Positions 1-9,419 of a stretch of DNA of 64,000 nt are shown here, one piece after another. The notes beneath the pieces are model-generated. The model was not told where the DNA came from. It saw only the letters and a list, made by a program, of their open reading frames with translations, and ran no database searches. A program made the translations under genes and the position numbers. Positions within the stretch are counted from its first letter, which is position 1. Each line of letters opens with the position of its first letter. Origin of the DNA: an uncultured Rubrobacteraceae bacterium (GTDB lineage: Bacteria > Actinomycetota > Rubrobacteria > Rubrobacterales > Rubrobacteraceae); NCBI GenBank assembly GCA_902806065.1, contig CADCVE010000054.1, positions 1 to 64,000 on the forward strand, in the 5' to 3' direction.

Positions 1-108
1 CACTTGGTTGGCAGGCTGCTTCGGAAGGTTCTCAGCCACACCGTTGCCTTCTTGCTCAACCATCGGGCGGGTAACCGACCCCTGCAACTGGCTCGACTAC
101 TCCGCTAG
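1..108 (+). CDS. C-terminal end of an insertion-sequence transposase (partial)
   Basis: The frame opens at base 1 and ends at TAG 106-108, giving 35 residues with HTVAFLLNHRAGNRPLQLA near the end. That pattern of a helix with HT, an LN and a closing LQLA resembles the tail of DDE transposases of the IS982/IS4-like type. The start lies outside the window. Just after the stop, AACCCG-CACAC-CGGGTT (about 109-125) is an inverted repeat that may be part of the element's end. No catalytic residues are visible in this fragment, so the family call is tentative. Confidence 0.5.
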   Translation, partial: HLVGRLLRKVLSHTVAFLLNHRAGNRPLQLARLLR

Positions 109-588
109 AAACCCGCACACCGGGTTAGTTACTTTCAAGAGCTAAGGGGAGAACCAGAAGCTTGAATCAGAGGTGCGTTCGACGAAATTTGGGATATTGT
201 AACCGCGTACTTGAGCTTCTCGCCCGAAAGAGTCAGCTCGATATTCTGGAAGCGGAGTTGATTGCGTAAGGCCGCCCAAAGACGTAGCGCGACACCTTAC
301 AAGGCGCAGGAGGTGACTCCGCGGGTCGAAGCAAAAGATGTCGCGACAAGAAGCAAGCAGCATGACTACCGCCGCGGCGGAAGCGTAGGTCTCGACCGGA
401 GTGTCGTTAGTAGTCCCTGCCAATGATGGGCTACCGTCGGCGAAACCATGCTTGGTCGAAACGTCTGGCAGGCTGATGACCCGGTTCGGAGGCCGGTGGC
501 CCTATGCGGGGTCTGTATGGTGGTGGGAAACTAGGAACACGCCCACATGTACGTACGTTGGGACCGAAAGCAGGAGAAAGAGAGGAAA
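109..588. other. Non-coding or degenerate stretch between the transposase tail and the first sugar gene
   Basis: About 480 bases hold only short open frames on both strands, none with recognisable protein features or a convincing ribosome binding site. It lies beside a mobile-element tail and is probably disrupted sequence. The end of the stretch carries AGGAGAAAG (572-580), the ribosome binding site for the next gene. Confidence 0.5.
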
Positions 589-1470
589 ATGACGCAAGAG
601 AGCACGCAGGCCTCGTCCTCCGACCGCGTCCGGATCCCGGACGGGCTCTATGAGGGCTACATCTTCGACCTGGACGGCACCATCTATCTCGGTGACGAGT
701 TATTGCCGGGGGCGAAGCGCCTTATCCTGGAACTGCGCGAGCGAGGTAAGAAGGTCGTCTTCCTCTCCAACAACCCAACCAAAGACCCAGAGATGTACTC
801 CGAGAGATTGACCAGGCTTGGACTTCCCCCCCCGAAGGAAGAGACCGTCAACACCGTCGTCACCATGACGCAGTGGCTGCTTCACAATCACCCCCACGCA
901 ACCGTATTTCCGATAGCGGAGGAGCCCCTGAAGAACGCTCTGCAAGCCGCGGGCGTCAAGATGTCCGAGAAGCCTGAAGATATAGACATCGTGATCGCCA
1001 GCTACGACCGCGGCTTTGAGTACAGGAAGCTGCAGATCGCCTTCGACGCCATCTGGTTCCACAAGAGAGCGATACTCGTTACTACCAACCCGGATCGCTA
1101 CTGCCCGTTCCCCGGAGGCCGTGGAGAGCCGGACGCCGCCGCGATAGTAGGCGCTATAGAAGCATGTACGGGGATGAAGTGTCAGGTGAACGTTGGCAAG
1201 CCCGACCCGATTATGCTCGAAACCATCATGGACATGGTTGGGCTAAATGCGTCCGAGTGCATCATGACCGGTGACCGACTCTATACCGAGATCCGGATGG
1301 CCCTCGATGCTGGGATGCCGTCGGCAGTGGTGTTGACGGGCGAGACGACCACGGAGATGCTGGCTGCGGAAAGCGAGGAGAACAAGCCCGAGTACGTATT
1401 GGACAGGATAGACCGCCTGATCCCGCGCAAAATATGGGACGAACTCGGCTGGACCGAAGTCGAAGGGTAG
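589..1470 (+). CDS. HAD-IIA (NagD/AraL-type) sugar phosphatase
   Basis: A 293-residue HAD-superfamily phosphatase of subclass IIA, the NagD/AraL group, which dephosphorylates sugar and polyol phosphates in the cytoplasm. Visible are motif I DLDGT (residues 27-31), motif II with FLSNNP (about 58-63), a cap domain, the motif III lysine in NVGKPDP and motif IV GDRLYTE. The ATG at 589 is preferred over an upstream in-frame ATG at 547 because AGGAGAAAG and AGAGG lie just before it. It is followed by an AraM-like dehydrogenase gene; the araL-araM pair is also adjacent in the Bacillus subtilis arabinose operon, which supports a role in removing phosphorylated polyol or sugar by-products. Substrate is not determinable from sequence. 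Confidence 0.85.
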   Translation: MTQESTQASSSDRVRIPDGLYEGYIFDLDGTIYLGDELLPGAKRLILELRERGKKVVFLSNNPTKDPEMYSERLTRLGLPPPKEETVNTVVTMTQWLLHNHPHATVFPIAEEPLKNALQAAGVKMSEKPEDIDIVIASYDRGFEYRKLQIAFDAIWFHKRAILVTTNPDRYCPFPGGRGEPDAAAIVGAIEACTGMKCQVNVGKPDPIMLETIMDMVGLNASECIMTGDRLYTEIRMALDAGMPSAVVLTGETTTEMLAAESEENKPEYVLDRIDRLIPRKIWDELGWTEVEG

Positions 1471-1555
1471 CCCTGGCGAAGCCAGAACGATAGGAAGGCG
1501 AGATGACGCGAGTAGAAATAGCTCGTTCCGTCCCACCCCGAATAGGAGGTAGCGC

Positions 1556-2902
1556 ATGAGTGACGAGCGAATCAACGCGGCTCTGCGCGATGCAACCGAT
1601 ACGCGTGATGTCACGATCGGCCCGGGGATGCTCGCCTCGGCCGGCGACCTGTTCGAGCAGAGCTTCGGCGACTAACCGGCGGTTATCGTGGCGGACGAGA
1701 ACACCTTTGAAGTAGCAGGCGAGGAGGTGCGGCGGAGTCTCGAAAAAGCCGGGCGCGAGTTAATCGAGCCGTATATCTTTCCCGGTCAGCCGACGCTGTA
1801 CGCGAAGTACACGAACATCGAGAAGCTCGTGGAGTCGCTGCGTACCCACGACGCTATCCCGGTCGCCGTCGGCTCGGGTACCCTCAACGATATTGCCAAA
1901 CGTGCAGCTTACGAATGCGATAGGCTTTACTTGTGCGTCGGTACCGCCGCGTCGATGGATGGGTACACGGCCTTTGGCGCGTCGATCGAGAAAGATGGGC
2001 ATAAGCAGACGCTGACCTGTCCGGCGCCGCACGCGATGCTGGCCGATGTGAACGTCTTGGTAAACGCCCCCGGCTGGATGACTGCTTCCGGGTACGCTGA
2101 TCTGTTAGGCAAGGTGACGGCGGGCGCCGACTGGATAATCGCCGACGCGCTTGGGGTCGAGAAGATCGACCCGAACGCATGGTCGTTGGTGCAGGATCAC
2201 CTGCGCGAGTGGACTGGTAGACCGGCTGAGTTGAAAGCCGGAGATCAGGAAGCCATGGATCAGCTTGTAGAGGGCCTGGTTATGTCCGGTCTGGCGATGC
2301 AGGCGTACCAGTCTTCCCGCCCGGCCTCCGGAGCCGAGCACCAGTTCAGCCATCTCTGGGAGGGAGAGGGACTGGGCCGCGACGATGACCCGCCGCTCTC
2401 CCACGGGTTCAAAATCGGGGTGGGTTCCATTGCGATAGCCGCCCTGTACGAGCGAGTTTTACAGCGCAACCTGGATAATCTGGATATAGAAGCGCTGCGT
2501 AATCATTGGCCTGCCTGGGAGGAGGTGGAGAGAGAGGTGCGGGCGGCGCATACGATGCCGGAACTGGAGGAGGCCGCCGTCAAACAGAGCGGCGCCAAGT
2601 ACATCGATGTGGATCAACTCGCGGAGAGGCTCGAGTTGCTTCAACAGCTCTGGCCGGAGCTGCGAGAGCGGGTGCAAGCTCAGTTGATTCCCGCCGAGCA
2701 ACTCCGCGAGCAACTGCGGGCTGCCGGATGTCCCACCTCCCCCTCTGAGATCGGGTTGTACGATGAGGGACTCAAGGCGACGTACTACAGGGCGCAGACG
2801 ATCCGCTCGCGGTATACCATCCTCGACCTTGCCAGGGAGACGGGCATCTTCGAGGAATGTCTCGAAGAGCTATTCGCGCCGGGAGGATTCTGGGATTCGT
2901 GA
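1556..2902 (+). pseudogene. AraM-like sn-glycerol-1-phosphate dehydrogenase interrupted by an in-frame stop
   Basis: From ATG 1556, behind AGGAGGT, the frame encodes a good family N-terminus ending in FEQSFGD. It then meets TAA at 1673-1675 and continues in the same frame to 2902 with PAVIVADENTF and the whole AraM/G1PDH fold. The rest is intact: GSGTLND (NAD site), MDGYTAFGAS, SGYADLLGK, and metal-ligand histidines in GAEHQFSH and LSHGF. A GTG at 1688 could restart translation, but I see no ribosome binding site before it and the product would lack the first beta strand. A one-base change from CAA or another sense codon would explain the stop. An 18-codon frame starting at ATG 1503 ends in the ATGA overlapping this start, suggesting translational coupling. 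Either a recent pseudogene, a read-through gene or a sequencing error. Confidence 0.75.
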
Positions 2903-3096
2903 TGCGGCTACAAGGACACCGCTGGAAGCCGAGTGCGAGTAATCTCCTACATCATGAGTGTAGCGCGTGACGGGATCTACTTCGAGCGAGCGAGGCTCAG
3001 AGGGGTATGAAGATGTAATGAAGCCGTAAGGGGCGGAGTACAGTCCTGGCGGATAGAATCATGTGTGTCGAGAAAGTCCGATAGGGAGGTAAGGAC

Positions 3097-3401
3097 ATCA
3101 AAAAGACAGGCATCAGTGTGGGCGGTCCGGCCCTCGAACTCAAGGGTCCGCTTGAAGAGCACCTCGAAGAGAACGGCTACGAGGTCCGGGATTACGGGAG
3201 CCGCGGAGAAACCTACTACCCGGACGTGGCCGTCGAAGCAGTTGCGGCAGGTGAGCGCGACTGGGCTATCTTATGCGGCGGAACAGGACTCGGCATGAGC
3301 ACTATGCGAAAGTAGTGTCGGAGTTTGGGAGCGGATCTTCGCCTGAGAAGGTCGAGAAGATGAAGGAGGTCGACCGCCGCTGTTGTAGTATTAACGCATA
3401 A
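3097..3401 (+). pseudogene. Broken RpiB/LacAB-family sugar-phosphate isomerase
   Basis: After GGGAGGT (3084-3090) the frame begins at ATC 3097 rather than ATG and encodes an RpiB-like N-terminal half: ELKGPLEEHLEENGYEV, a DYG, YPD, and CGGTGLGMS, the phosphate-binding loop. It ends at TAG 3313. From 3300 another frame gives AKVVSEFGSGSS and then PEKVEKMKEVDRR up to TAA 3399, which is the family's C-terminal helix. The middle of the family, including the catalytic histidine region and the ND motif, is missing. So an internal deletion fused the two ends out of frame, and the start codon is lost too. RpiB relatives isomerise ribose-5-phosphate or, in polyol pathways, tetrose phosphates. Its place before transketolase fits pentose- or tetrose-phosphate feeding. 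Confidence 0.8.
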
Positions 3402-3501
3402 TACAAAAAGCGCGGCAAGAAGCGTGTGGGCCGTGTGGAAACCGGTCTCTCGGTGGCCCGGCTCTCGAATCGTCTGGAGCAACACTTCAACAGGAGGTAT
3501 T

Positions 3502-5586
3502 TTGGATCTCAAGATCGAGCAAAACGTGGCACGGCGCTCCATTGACGCCGTGAGGACTCTGGCAATGGACGCGGTGCAGAAGGCCGGCAACGGACACCCT
3601 GGAACCGCGATGGCGCTCGCTCCGCTTGCGTACACCATCTTCACGAAGTTTCTGCGCCACAACCCGGAGAACCCTGGCTGGAGAGACCGGGACCGCTTTA
3701 TCCTCTCGGCGGGCCACGCTTCGATCCTGCATTACTCACTGTTGCACCTCACCGGCTACGATCTACCCCTGGACCAGATAAAGCGCTTCCGACAGACGGG
3801 CTCCATTACCCCGGGCCACCCCGAGCACTTCATGACGCCTGGTGTCGAGACGACGACCGGGCCGCTCGGTCAGGGCTTCGCTAATGGCGTCGGGATGGCG
3901 ATGGCCGAGCGGTTCCTGGCTGACCGCTACAACCGCATCGGGCACGATATCGTAAACCACCGGACCTTCGCCATCTGCTCCGACGGTGACCTTATGGAGG
4001 GAGTGTCCAACGAGGCCGCCTCTCTAGCCGGACAGAACGCGCTCGGGAAGCTCGTCTACTTCTACGACGATAACCGCATCACTATAGACGGCACGACCGC
4101 CATCTCCTTTGACCGCGAGGACAAAGGCAAACGCTTCGAGGCGCAGGGCTGGCACGTCCAGCACGTCTCTGACTCCGAGGATCTGGAGGCGCTCGCCGAG
4201 GCCACGCAGAACGCTATCGACGAGGAAGAGCGGCCGTCGCTGGTCATAGTGCGCTCCCACATCGCCTATCCTGCTCCCAACGCCGTCGACACAGCTGCCG
4301 CGCACGGCGCGGCCCTGGGGGAGGATGAGGTTCGGGCGGCCAAAGAGGCTCTCGGCCTCGACCCCGACGCTCACTTCGATGTCCCGGACGAGGTCTACGA
4401 ACACATGGACCAGAGGCCGCGAGGACGCGAGCTCGAAGAAGAGTGGAACGGGCGTTTCGACGAGTGGCGCGAGGAGTTCGCAGACCTCGCCGGGGAGTGG
4501 GAGCAGGCGTGGAGTGGGAATCCCGTGCCCGGCTACGAGGAGGTATTACCGAAGTGGGAGCCTTCGGCGACGGCGAAGATGGCGACGCGCAAGGCCGGCG
4601 GGGCGGCGATGGACGCCTTCAAAGGCTACACGCCGACCATGATCGGGGGAGCGGCGGACCTTGTAGGCTCGACCAATACTACCTTCTCTGGTGGCGGAAT
4701 CTTCTCTCCAGCGAACGCCGGACGCAATATTGCCTGGGGTATCCGTGAGCACGCGATGGGCTCTTGCGTCAACGGCATCGCGGTGCACGGCGGGATGGTC
4801 CGTCCCTACGGCTCGACCTTCCTCGTCTTCTCCGACTACATGCGCCCCGCCGTCAGGCTATCGGCGCTCATGGGCGTTAAAGTCGCCTGGATCTGGACGC
4901 ACGACTCGGTCGGCCTCGGTGAAGACGGCCCGACCCACCAGCCCATCGAACACTACATGGCCCTCAGGGCGATACCGAACCTCACTGTTATAAGGCCCGC
5001 GGACGCCAACGAGACCTCGATGGCCTGGCGGAGCATCTTCGACACCGATGGACCCGTGGCGCTCCTCCTCACGCGCCAGAACGTCCCGGTCCTGGACCCA
5101 GGACCGGCCGAGGGCGCGCTCAAGGGCGCGTACATCCGCGCTGAGGCGGGTGAAGGCGGCGGCGACCCGGACGTCATCCTGATCGGGACCGGCTCCGAGG
5201 TACACGTGGCTCTGGAGGCGAGGGAGGTACTCGCCGGGCAGGGCGTGCAGGCCAGGGTCGTGAGCATGCCGTCGTGGGAGATCTTCGACGCGCAGAGCCA
5301 GGACTACAAGGACTCCGTGTTGCCGCCGTCGGTCGAGGCGCGAGTCTCGGTCGAGGCGGGCGTTCCAATCGGTTGGGAGCGTTACGTCAGCTTCCGCGGC
5401 CGGAGTGTGGGTATCAACCGCTTCGGGGCCTCTATGCCAGGTGAGGAACTGTTGCAGGAGCTCGGCATAAGCCCGGAGAACGTGGCGAACGAGGCTCTGG
5501 GCCTGCTCGGCCGCTCCGAGCGGGTGGGCGAGGAGCCGGGCACGCCGGCGGTCGAGGACACCGATCCATCCGAGGGTCATTCATAG
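3502..5586 (+). CDS. tkt: Transketolase
   Basis: A 694-residue thiamine-diphosphate enzyme that moves two-carbon units between sugar phosphates in the non-oxidative pentose phosphate pathway. Visible are GNGHPGTAMAL near the N-terminus, the thiamine/Mg motif beginning SDGDLMEG and ending in DDN, the catalytic Glu in GIREHAMG, the pyrimidine-domain Arg/His region HDSVGLGEDGPTHQ, and a C-terminal transketolase fold. Length matches bacterial transketolases. The TTG at 3502 is chosen because AGGAGGT lies six bases upstream and the product starts like other family members; the in-frame extension to 3424 overlaps the isomerase remnant. Transaldolase follows after 84 bases, so the two reversible pentose-phosphate enzymes are probably co-transcribed. 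Confidence 0.96.
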   Translation: MDLKIEQNVARRSIDAVRTLAMDAVQKAGNGHPGTAMALAPLAYTIFTKFLRHNPENPGWRDRDRFILSAGHASILHYSLLHLTGYDLPLDQIKRFRQTGSITPGHPEHFMTPGVETTTGPLGQGFANGVGMAMAERFLADRYNRIGHDIVNHRTFAICSDGDLMEGVSNEAASLAGQNALGKLVYFYDDNRITIDGTTAISFDREDKGKRFEAQGWHVQHVSDSEDLEALAEATQNAIDEEERPSLVIVRSHIAYPAPNAVDTAAAHGAALGEDEVRAAKEALGLDPDAHFDVPDEVYEHMDQRPRGRELEEEWNGRFDEWREEFADLAGEWEQAWSGNPVPGYEEVLPKWEPSATAKMATRKAGGAAMDAFKGYTPTMIGGAADLVGSTNTTFSGGGIFSPANAGRNIAWGIREHAMGSCVNGIAVHGGMVRPYGSTFLVFSDYMRPAVRLSALMGVKVAWIWTHDSVGLGEDGPTHQPIEHYMALRAIPNLTVIRPADANETSMAWRSIFDTDGPVALLLTRQNVPVLDPGPAEGALKGAYIRAEAGEGGGDPDVILIGTGSEVHVALEAREVLAGQGVQARVVSMPSWEIFDAQSQDYKDSVLPPSVEARVSVEAGVPIGWERYVSFRGRSVGINRFGASMPGEELLQELGISPENVANEALGLLGRSERVGEEPGTPAVEDTDPSEGHS

Positions 5587-5670
5587 GAGATCAGGGTAAG
5601 CAAAATCGTAGAAACCCAAGGAGGCGGGACCTTTGGAAGACTCGTCTCCGGCGATAGGAGGCATTAGATA

Positions 5671-6771
5671 GTGAACGAGAACCTAAAGAAGGCCGCCGAG
5701 CTAGGACAAGGGATATGGATAGACTCCATAAGCCGCGACGATCTGGTCGAAGGTGGTGCATTGCACAAGCTGATAGAGGATGGGGTCGTAGGCGTTACGT
5801 CCAACCCTTCCATCTTTCAGAAGGCGATCTCCGAGTCCGAACTCTACGACGAGCAGCTAGAGGAAGTCTCTAAAGAGACCGACGACGCGAAGGAGATCTT
5901 CTGGAAGCTCGCGGTCAAGGATATTCAGGACGCCTGCGACATCCTCGCTCCGGTCTACGAGCGCACCGCCAGGAAGGACGGCTACGTCTCCCTGGAGGTA
6001 TCGCCGGACATCGGGTATGACGCTCCAAAGACCGTGGACGAGGCTCTGATGCTGCACGAGTTGGTCGACCGGCCAAACCTGTTGGTCAAGATTCCTGCAA
6101 CGCAGCCGGGGCTAGCGGCTATCGAAGAGGTCATCGCCAACGGCAAGAGCGTGAACGTCACCTTGATCTTCTCTCTGGAACGCTACAAGGCCGTCGCGCG
6201 GGCTTATATCCGGGGTCTGCAACGCCTAGTAGCCGCCGGGGGCGACCCGTCCGGGGTGGCGAGCGTGGCGAGCTTCTTCGTGAGCCGGGTCGACTCTGAG
6301 GCTGATAAGAGGCTAGACGAAGTCGGCCGCCCGGACCTGAAGGGCAGACTTGCTATCGCCAACGCCAAGCTCGCGTATGCGGCTTTCGAGGAGATCTTCT
6401 CGGGTGACGACTGGACTTTCCTGGAATCCAAGGGCGCGAACAAGCAGCGTCCTCTGTGGGCCTCGACCTCGACCAAGAACCCGGAGTACAAGGACACCAT
6501 CTACGTCGACAACCTCATCGGCCCGGACACGGTGAACACCATGCCCGGTTCGACGCTCGAAGCGACGATGGATCACGGGGAGATACGGCCGACTCTAAAG
6601 GAGGGTATCGAGGACGCGAAGCGTCTGCCTCGCATCCTGGCCGAGGCCGGCGTGGACTACAAGGACGTAACCGAGATGCTGGAGAAGGAAGGTGTCGCCA
6701 AGTTCATGGACTCCTTCTATGAGATGCTGGACGTAATAAGTGAGAAAGGCCGGAAGCTGGTGCGGCAGTAG
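5671..6771 (+). CDS. tal: Transaldolase
   Basis: A 366-residue transaldolase of the longer actinobacterial/cyanobacterial type, transferring dihydroxyacetone units between sedoheptulose-7-phosphate and glyceraldehyde-3-phosphate. It shows TSNPSIFQKAI near the N-terminus, the Schiff-base lysine in LLVKIPAT, VNVTLIFS and SFFVSRVD. The GTG start has AGGAGG (about 5656) in position. In many bacteria this domain is fused in front of a glucose-6-phosphate isomerase of the kind found at 7604-9298; here the two are separate genes with a HAD gene between them. Very likely a functional cytoplasmic enzyme working with the adjacent transketolase. Confidence 0.95.
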   Translation: MNENLKKAAELGQGIWIDSISRDDLVEGGALHKLIEDGVVGVTSNPSIFQKAISESELYDEQLEEVSKETDDAKEIFWKLAVKDIQDACDILAPVYERTARKDGYVSLEVSPDIGYDAPKTVDEALMLHELVDRPNLLVKIPATQPGLAAIEEVIANGKSVNVTLIFSLERYKAVARAYIRGLQRLVAAGGDPSGVASVASFFVSRVDSEADKRLDEVGRPDLKGRLAIANAKLAYAAFEEIFSGDDWTFLESKGANKQRPLWASTSTKNPEYKDTIYVDNLIGPDTVNTMPGSTLEATMDHGEIRPTLKEGIEDAKRLPRILAEAGVDYKDVTEMLEKEGVAKFMDSFYEMLDVISEKGRKLVRQ

Positions 6772-6815
6772 AGCGGTAAGTCTTGATAGAGGTTCTTTAG
6801 GGGAGAGGAGAGAGA

Positions 6816-7607
6816 GTGGCGACGGGGTTTAGAGGGGCCATCTTCGACGTCGACGGGGTGCTGGTGGACTCGCCACACGAGCAGGCGTGGCGCGAGGGAT
6901 TGAAGCAGCTAATGGAGAACGAGTGGAGCGGCATACGGGATCAAACCTCGTACTCGCCCGAAGCGTTTACGCCGCGAGTCTACCAGAGCGAGATGAGCGG
7001 CAAGCCACGCTACAAGGGCGCTCAGGCGGCTCTGGAGTACTTCGGGGTGCCCGACGCCGAAAGGCGCGCCCGGGAGTACGGCGACCAGAAGCAGGTGATG
7101 ATAGTCGAGCTTATCGAGCAGAGTCGGTTCTACGCGTACCCGGATGCCCTGCGCTTCGTGCTCAAGGTAAAGGACGCGGGGATGCGTATAGGGGCCGCCT
7201 CCTCGTCCAAGAATGCCAACGCGTTCCTGGAGCGCATTATGATAGATGAGTTCGTCGAGAGCGAGGGTCTCGGCTACGAATTCGTGCAGCCCGGTATGAC
7301 GTTGCTGGATATGTTGGACGCGAACGTGAGTGGGCGGGACTTCGAGCAGGGGAAGCCACATCCCATGATCTTTTTGACCGCCGCCGAGGAGTTGGGCACC
7401 TCTACCGAAGAGAGCTTCGTGATCGAGGACGCCGTCAACGGCGTGCAGGCGGCCAAGGCCGGGGAGATGGCGGCTCTGGGCCTCGCTCGCGCCGACGACG
7501 AGGCGGCTCTTGCGGAGGCGGGCGCGGACCTTGTGGTGACGAGCCTCGACGATGTCTCCCTCGAAGCTCTCTCCAAAGGCCGGCTGGAGCAGGGGAGCGT
7601 GCTATGA
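6816..7607 (+). CDS. HAD hydrolase, beta-phosphoglucomutase-like
   Basis: A 263-residue HAD protein of the beta-phosphoglucomutase/phosphatase group. Motif I is FDVDGVLVDS (residues about 10-19), motif II lies in GAASSSKN, the motif III lysine in QGKPHPMIF and motif IV in VIEDAVNGVQAAKA. The second Asp of motif I is the acid/base used by mutases and phosphatases alike. GTG 6816 follows GGGAGAGGAG. The 3-prime end overlaps pgi by four bases (ATGA), indicating coupled translation. Beta-phosphoglucomutase would link the inverting GH65 phosphorylase at 15176 (beta-glucose-1-phosphate) to glucose-6-phosphate and then to the neighbouring isomerase; that partnership is inferred from context. Confidence 0.85.
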   Translation: MATGFRGAIFDVDGVLVDSPHEQAWREGLKQLMENEWSGIRDQTSYSPEAFTPRVYQSEMSGKPRYKGAQAALEYFGVPDAERRAREYGDQKQVMIVELIEQSRFYAYPDALRFVLKVKDAGMRIGAASSSKNANAFLERIMIDEFVESEGLGYEFVQPGMTLLDMLDANVSGRDFEQGKPHPMIFLTAAEELGTSTEESFVIEDAVNGVQAAKAGEMAALGLARADDEAALAEAGADLVVTSLDDVSLEALSKGRLEQGSVL

Positions 7608-9298
7608 TGCCCCGGGATACCGCCTTTCTGGGCAAGTACGAGGACGCGGTGGCGAGTGCCCTGAGCGAGATGCGGGATGTGCGCATTGTGGAGCGTATGT
7701 GGGAGGGTGACCACACCGTCTGGGGACCGGACCCGGACGAGATAACGAACCGTCTCGGCTGGCTGCGCAGCCCGGAGGAGACGGAGAAGGCGCTGCCGGA
7801 GATACTCGGCCTCGCCGAAGCAGTTCGGGAAGAAGGGATCCAACACGTACTCCTCCTGGGTATGGGTGGATCTAGCCTCGCCCCCGAGGTCTTCGGCTTC
7901 GCCCTCGAAAGCAGGGAGGGCTACCCGATCCTCGCCGTGCTCGACAGCACTGACCCCGAGGCCGTCCTGCGCCACGTCGATAATCTCGACCTCTCACGGA
8001 CGCTGTTTATCGTGTCCACTAAGTCCGGCGGCACGGTAGAGACATTCTCGTTCTTCAAGTATTTCTACAACCGCGTCGTGGAGGTCGTGGGCGAAGACCT
8101 GGCCGGATCGCGCTTTGTGGCGATCACCGACCCTGGAAGCGGGCTGGTGGATACCGCCGAAAAGTACGACTTCCGCGCCACGTTCCTCAACGACCCGAAC
8201 ATCGGGGGACGCTACTCGGCGCTCTCGCACTTCGGTATCGTGCCAGCGGCCTTTACTGGCGTCGACGTCTCTAGGCTCCTTGACAGTGCGAGGAGCATGG
8301 CCCGCGAGTGTGAGCCGGGGAACGAGGTCGAGAATAACCCGGGGGCGTGGCTTGGCGCGGTGATCGGGGAACTGGCACGCTCTCAACGACGCGACAAGCT
8401 GACGTTGCTGGCCTCTCCATCCCTCTCTGTTTTCGGCCCGTGGGTGGAGCAACTCGTCGCCGAGAGCACCGGCAAGGAAGGGGTCGGCATCTTGCCGGTA
8501 GCCGGAGAGCCGGAAGGTTCACCGGAGGTGTACGGTAGCGACAGGCTGTTCGTAAGCATGAGGCTGAGTGAAGAGGAGCCGGACGGCTTGTTGGAGAAGC
8601 TGCGGGAAGAGGGGCATCCCGTGATCGAGGTGCAACTGGAGAATGCCTACGACCTCGGCGGCGAGATGTTCCGCTGGGAGGTAGCGACCGCCATCGTCGG
8701 ATGGCGGCTTGGCATTAACCCCTTCGACCAACCGAACGTAGAGTCGGCGAAGATCCAGGCGAGAAACATGGTCGCCGAATACCAGAAGAAAGGTGAGCTG
8801 CCGGAACTCGAACCCACGGTCGTGGACGGAGATATGTCCATCTATTCACCCGGGAGCGCCGCGAGCGCCGACGAGGCGCTCGAAGGGTTTCTATCTCTGA
8901 CCAGACCCGGCGACTACGTCGCCCTGCAAGCTTACCTTCCGCCTTCGGAAGAGACTACCACGGCCCTGCAAAGGCTTCGCGTTCGCCTCAGGGATAGGTT
9001 GAAGGTTGCGACGACTTTAGGTTACGGGCCTCGTTTCCTGCACTCCACGGGCCAGTTGCACAAGGGCGACGGCGGCAACGGGCTGTTCGTGCAGTTCACT
9101 GCCGGTCATACTCGGGAGGCCCCGATCCCGGACGAGGCGGGCCGTCCTGATTCGTCGCTTGACTTCGGGGTGCTAGAAGCCGCTCAGGCGCTCGGGGACC
9201 GGCAAGCGCTCCTGGATGCGAACCGGCGGGTGATCCGAGTATACCTCGACGGGGACGTAACCGGCGGGCTGGAGGGTCTGGTAGAGATTGTTTCGTGA
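7604..9298 (+). CDS. pgi: Glucose-6-phosphate isomerase (type found in Tal-Pgi fusions)
   Basis: A 564-residue phosphoglucose isomerase that interconverts glucose-6-phosphate and fructose-6-phosphate. The SIS-fold signatures GMGGSSLAPEVF, STKSGGTVETFSFFKYF (sugar-phosphate loop) and the C-terminal region with LHSTGQLHKGD are clear. The latter contains a histidine and lysine expected in the active site. The sequence belongs to the divergent group found as the C-terminal half of transaldolase-phosphoglucose isomerase fusion proteins rather than to the classical E. coli type. It starts at ATG 7604 inside the stop of the HAD gene. Likely functional, and positioned to connect glycolysis, the pentose phosphate pathway and the trehalose genes downstream. 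Confidence 0.93.
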   Translation: MMPRDTAFLGKYEDAVASALSEMRDVRIVERMWEGDHTVWGPDPDEITNRLGWLRSPEETEKALPEILGLAEAVREEGIQHVLLLGMGGSSLAPEVFGFALESREGYPILAVLDSTDPEAVLRHVDNLDLSRTLFIVSTKSGGTVETFSFFKYFYNRVVEVVGEDLAGSRFVAITDPGSGLVDTAEKYDFRATFLNDPNIGGRYSALSHFGIVPAAFTGVDVSRLLDSARSMARECEPGNEVENNPGAWLGAVIGELARSQRRDKLTLLASPSLSVFGPWVEQLVAESTGKEGVGILPVAGEPEGSPEVYGSDRLFVSMRLSEEEPDGLLEKLREEGHPVIEVQLENAYDLGGEMFRWEVATAIVGWRLGINPFDQPNVESAKIQARNMVAEYQKKGELPELEPTVVDGDMSIYSPGSAASADEALEGFLSLTRPGDYVALQAYLPPSEETTTALQRLRVRLRDRLKVATTLGYGPRFLHSTGQLHKGDGGNGLFVQFTAGHTREAPIPDEAGRPDSSLDFGVLEAAQALGDRQALLDANRRVIRVYLDGDVTGGLEGLVEIVS

Positions 9299-9419
9299 TA
9301 CGCGCCACTAACGGGGGAAAGACGGGCCGGTAGCATCATTACCGTAGAGGAGGTGTTGCCTTTGCGCCACGGTTTGTAAGATAAAAATAGTGATCCTTTT
9401 GGGAAAGGGAGGAAGAGCT

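Noticed and set aside
142..423. 93-residue minus-strand frame near the left edge
   Set aside because: No family motif, no ribosome binding site, odd composition; sits beside a mobile-element tail.
4858..5580. 240-residue frame antisense to transketolase
   Set aside because: Mirror of a strongly coding gene; His/Arg/Leu-rich composition typical of antisense shadows in GC-rich DNA.
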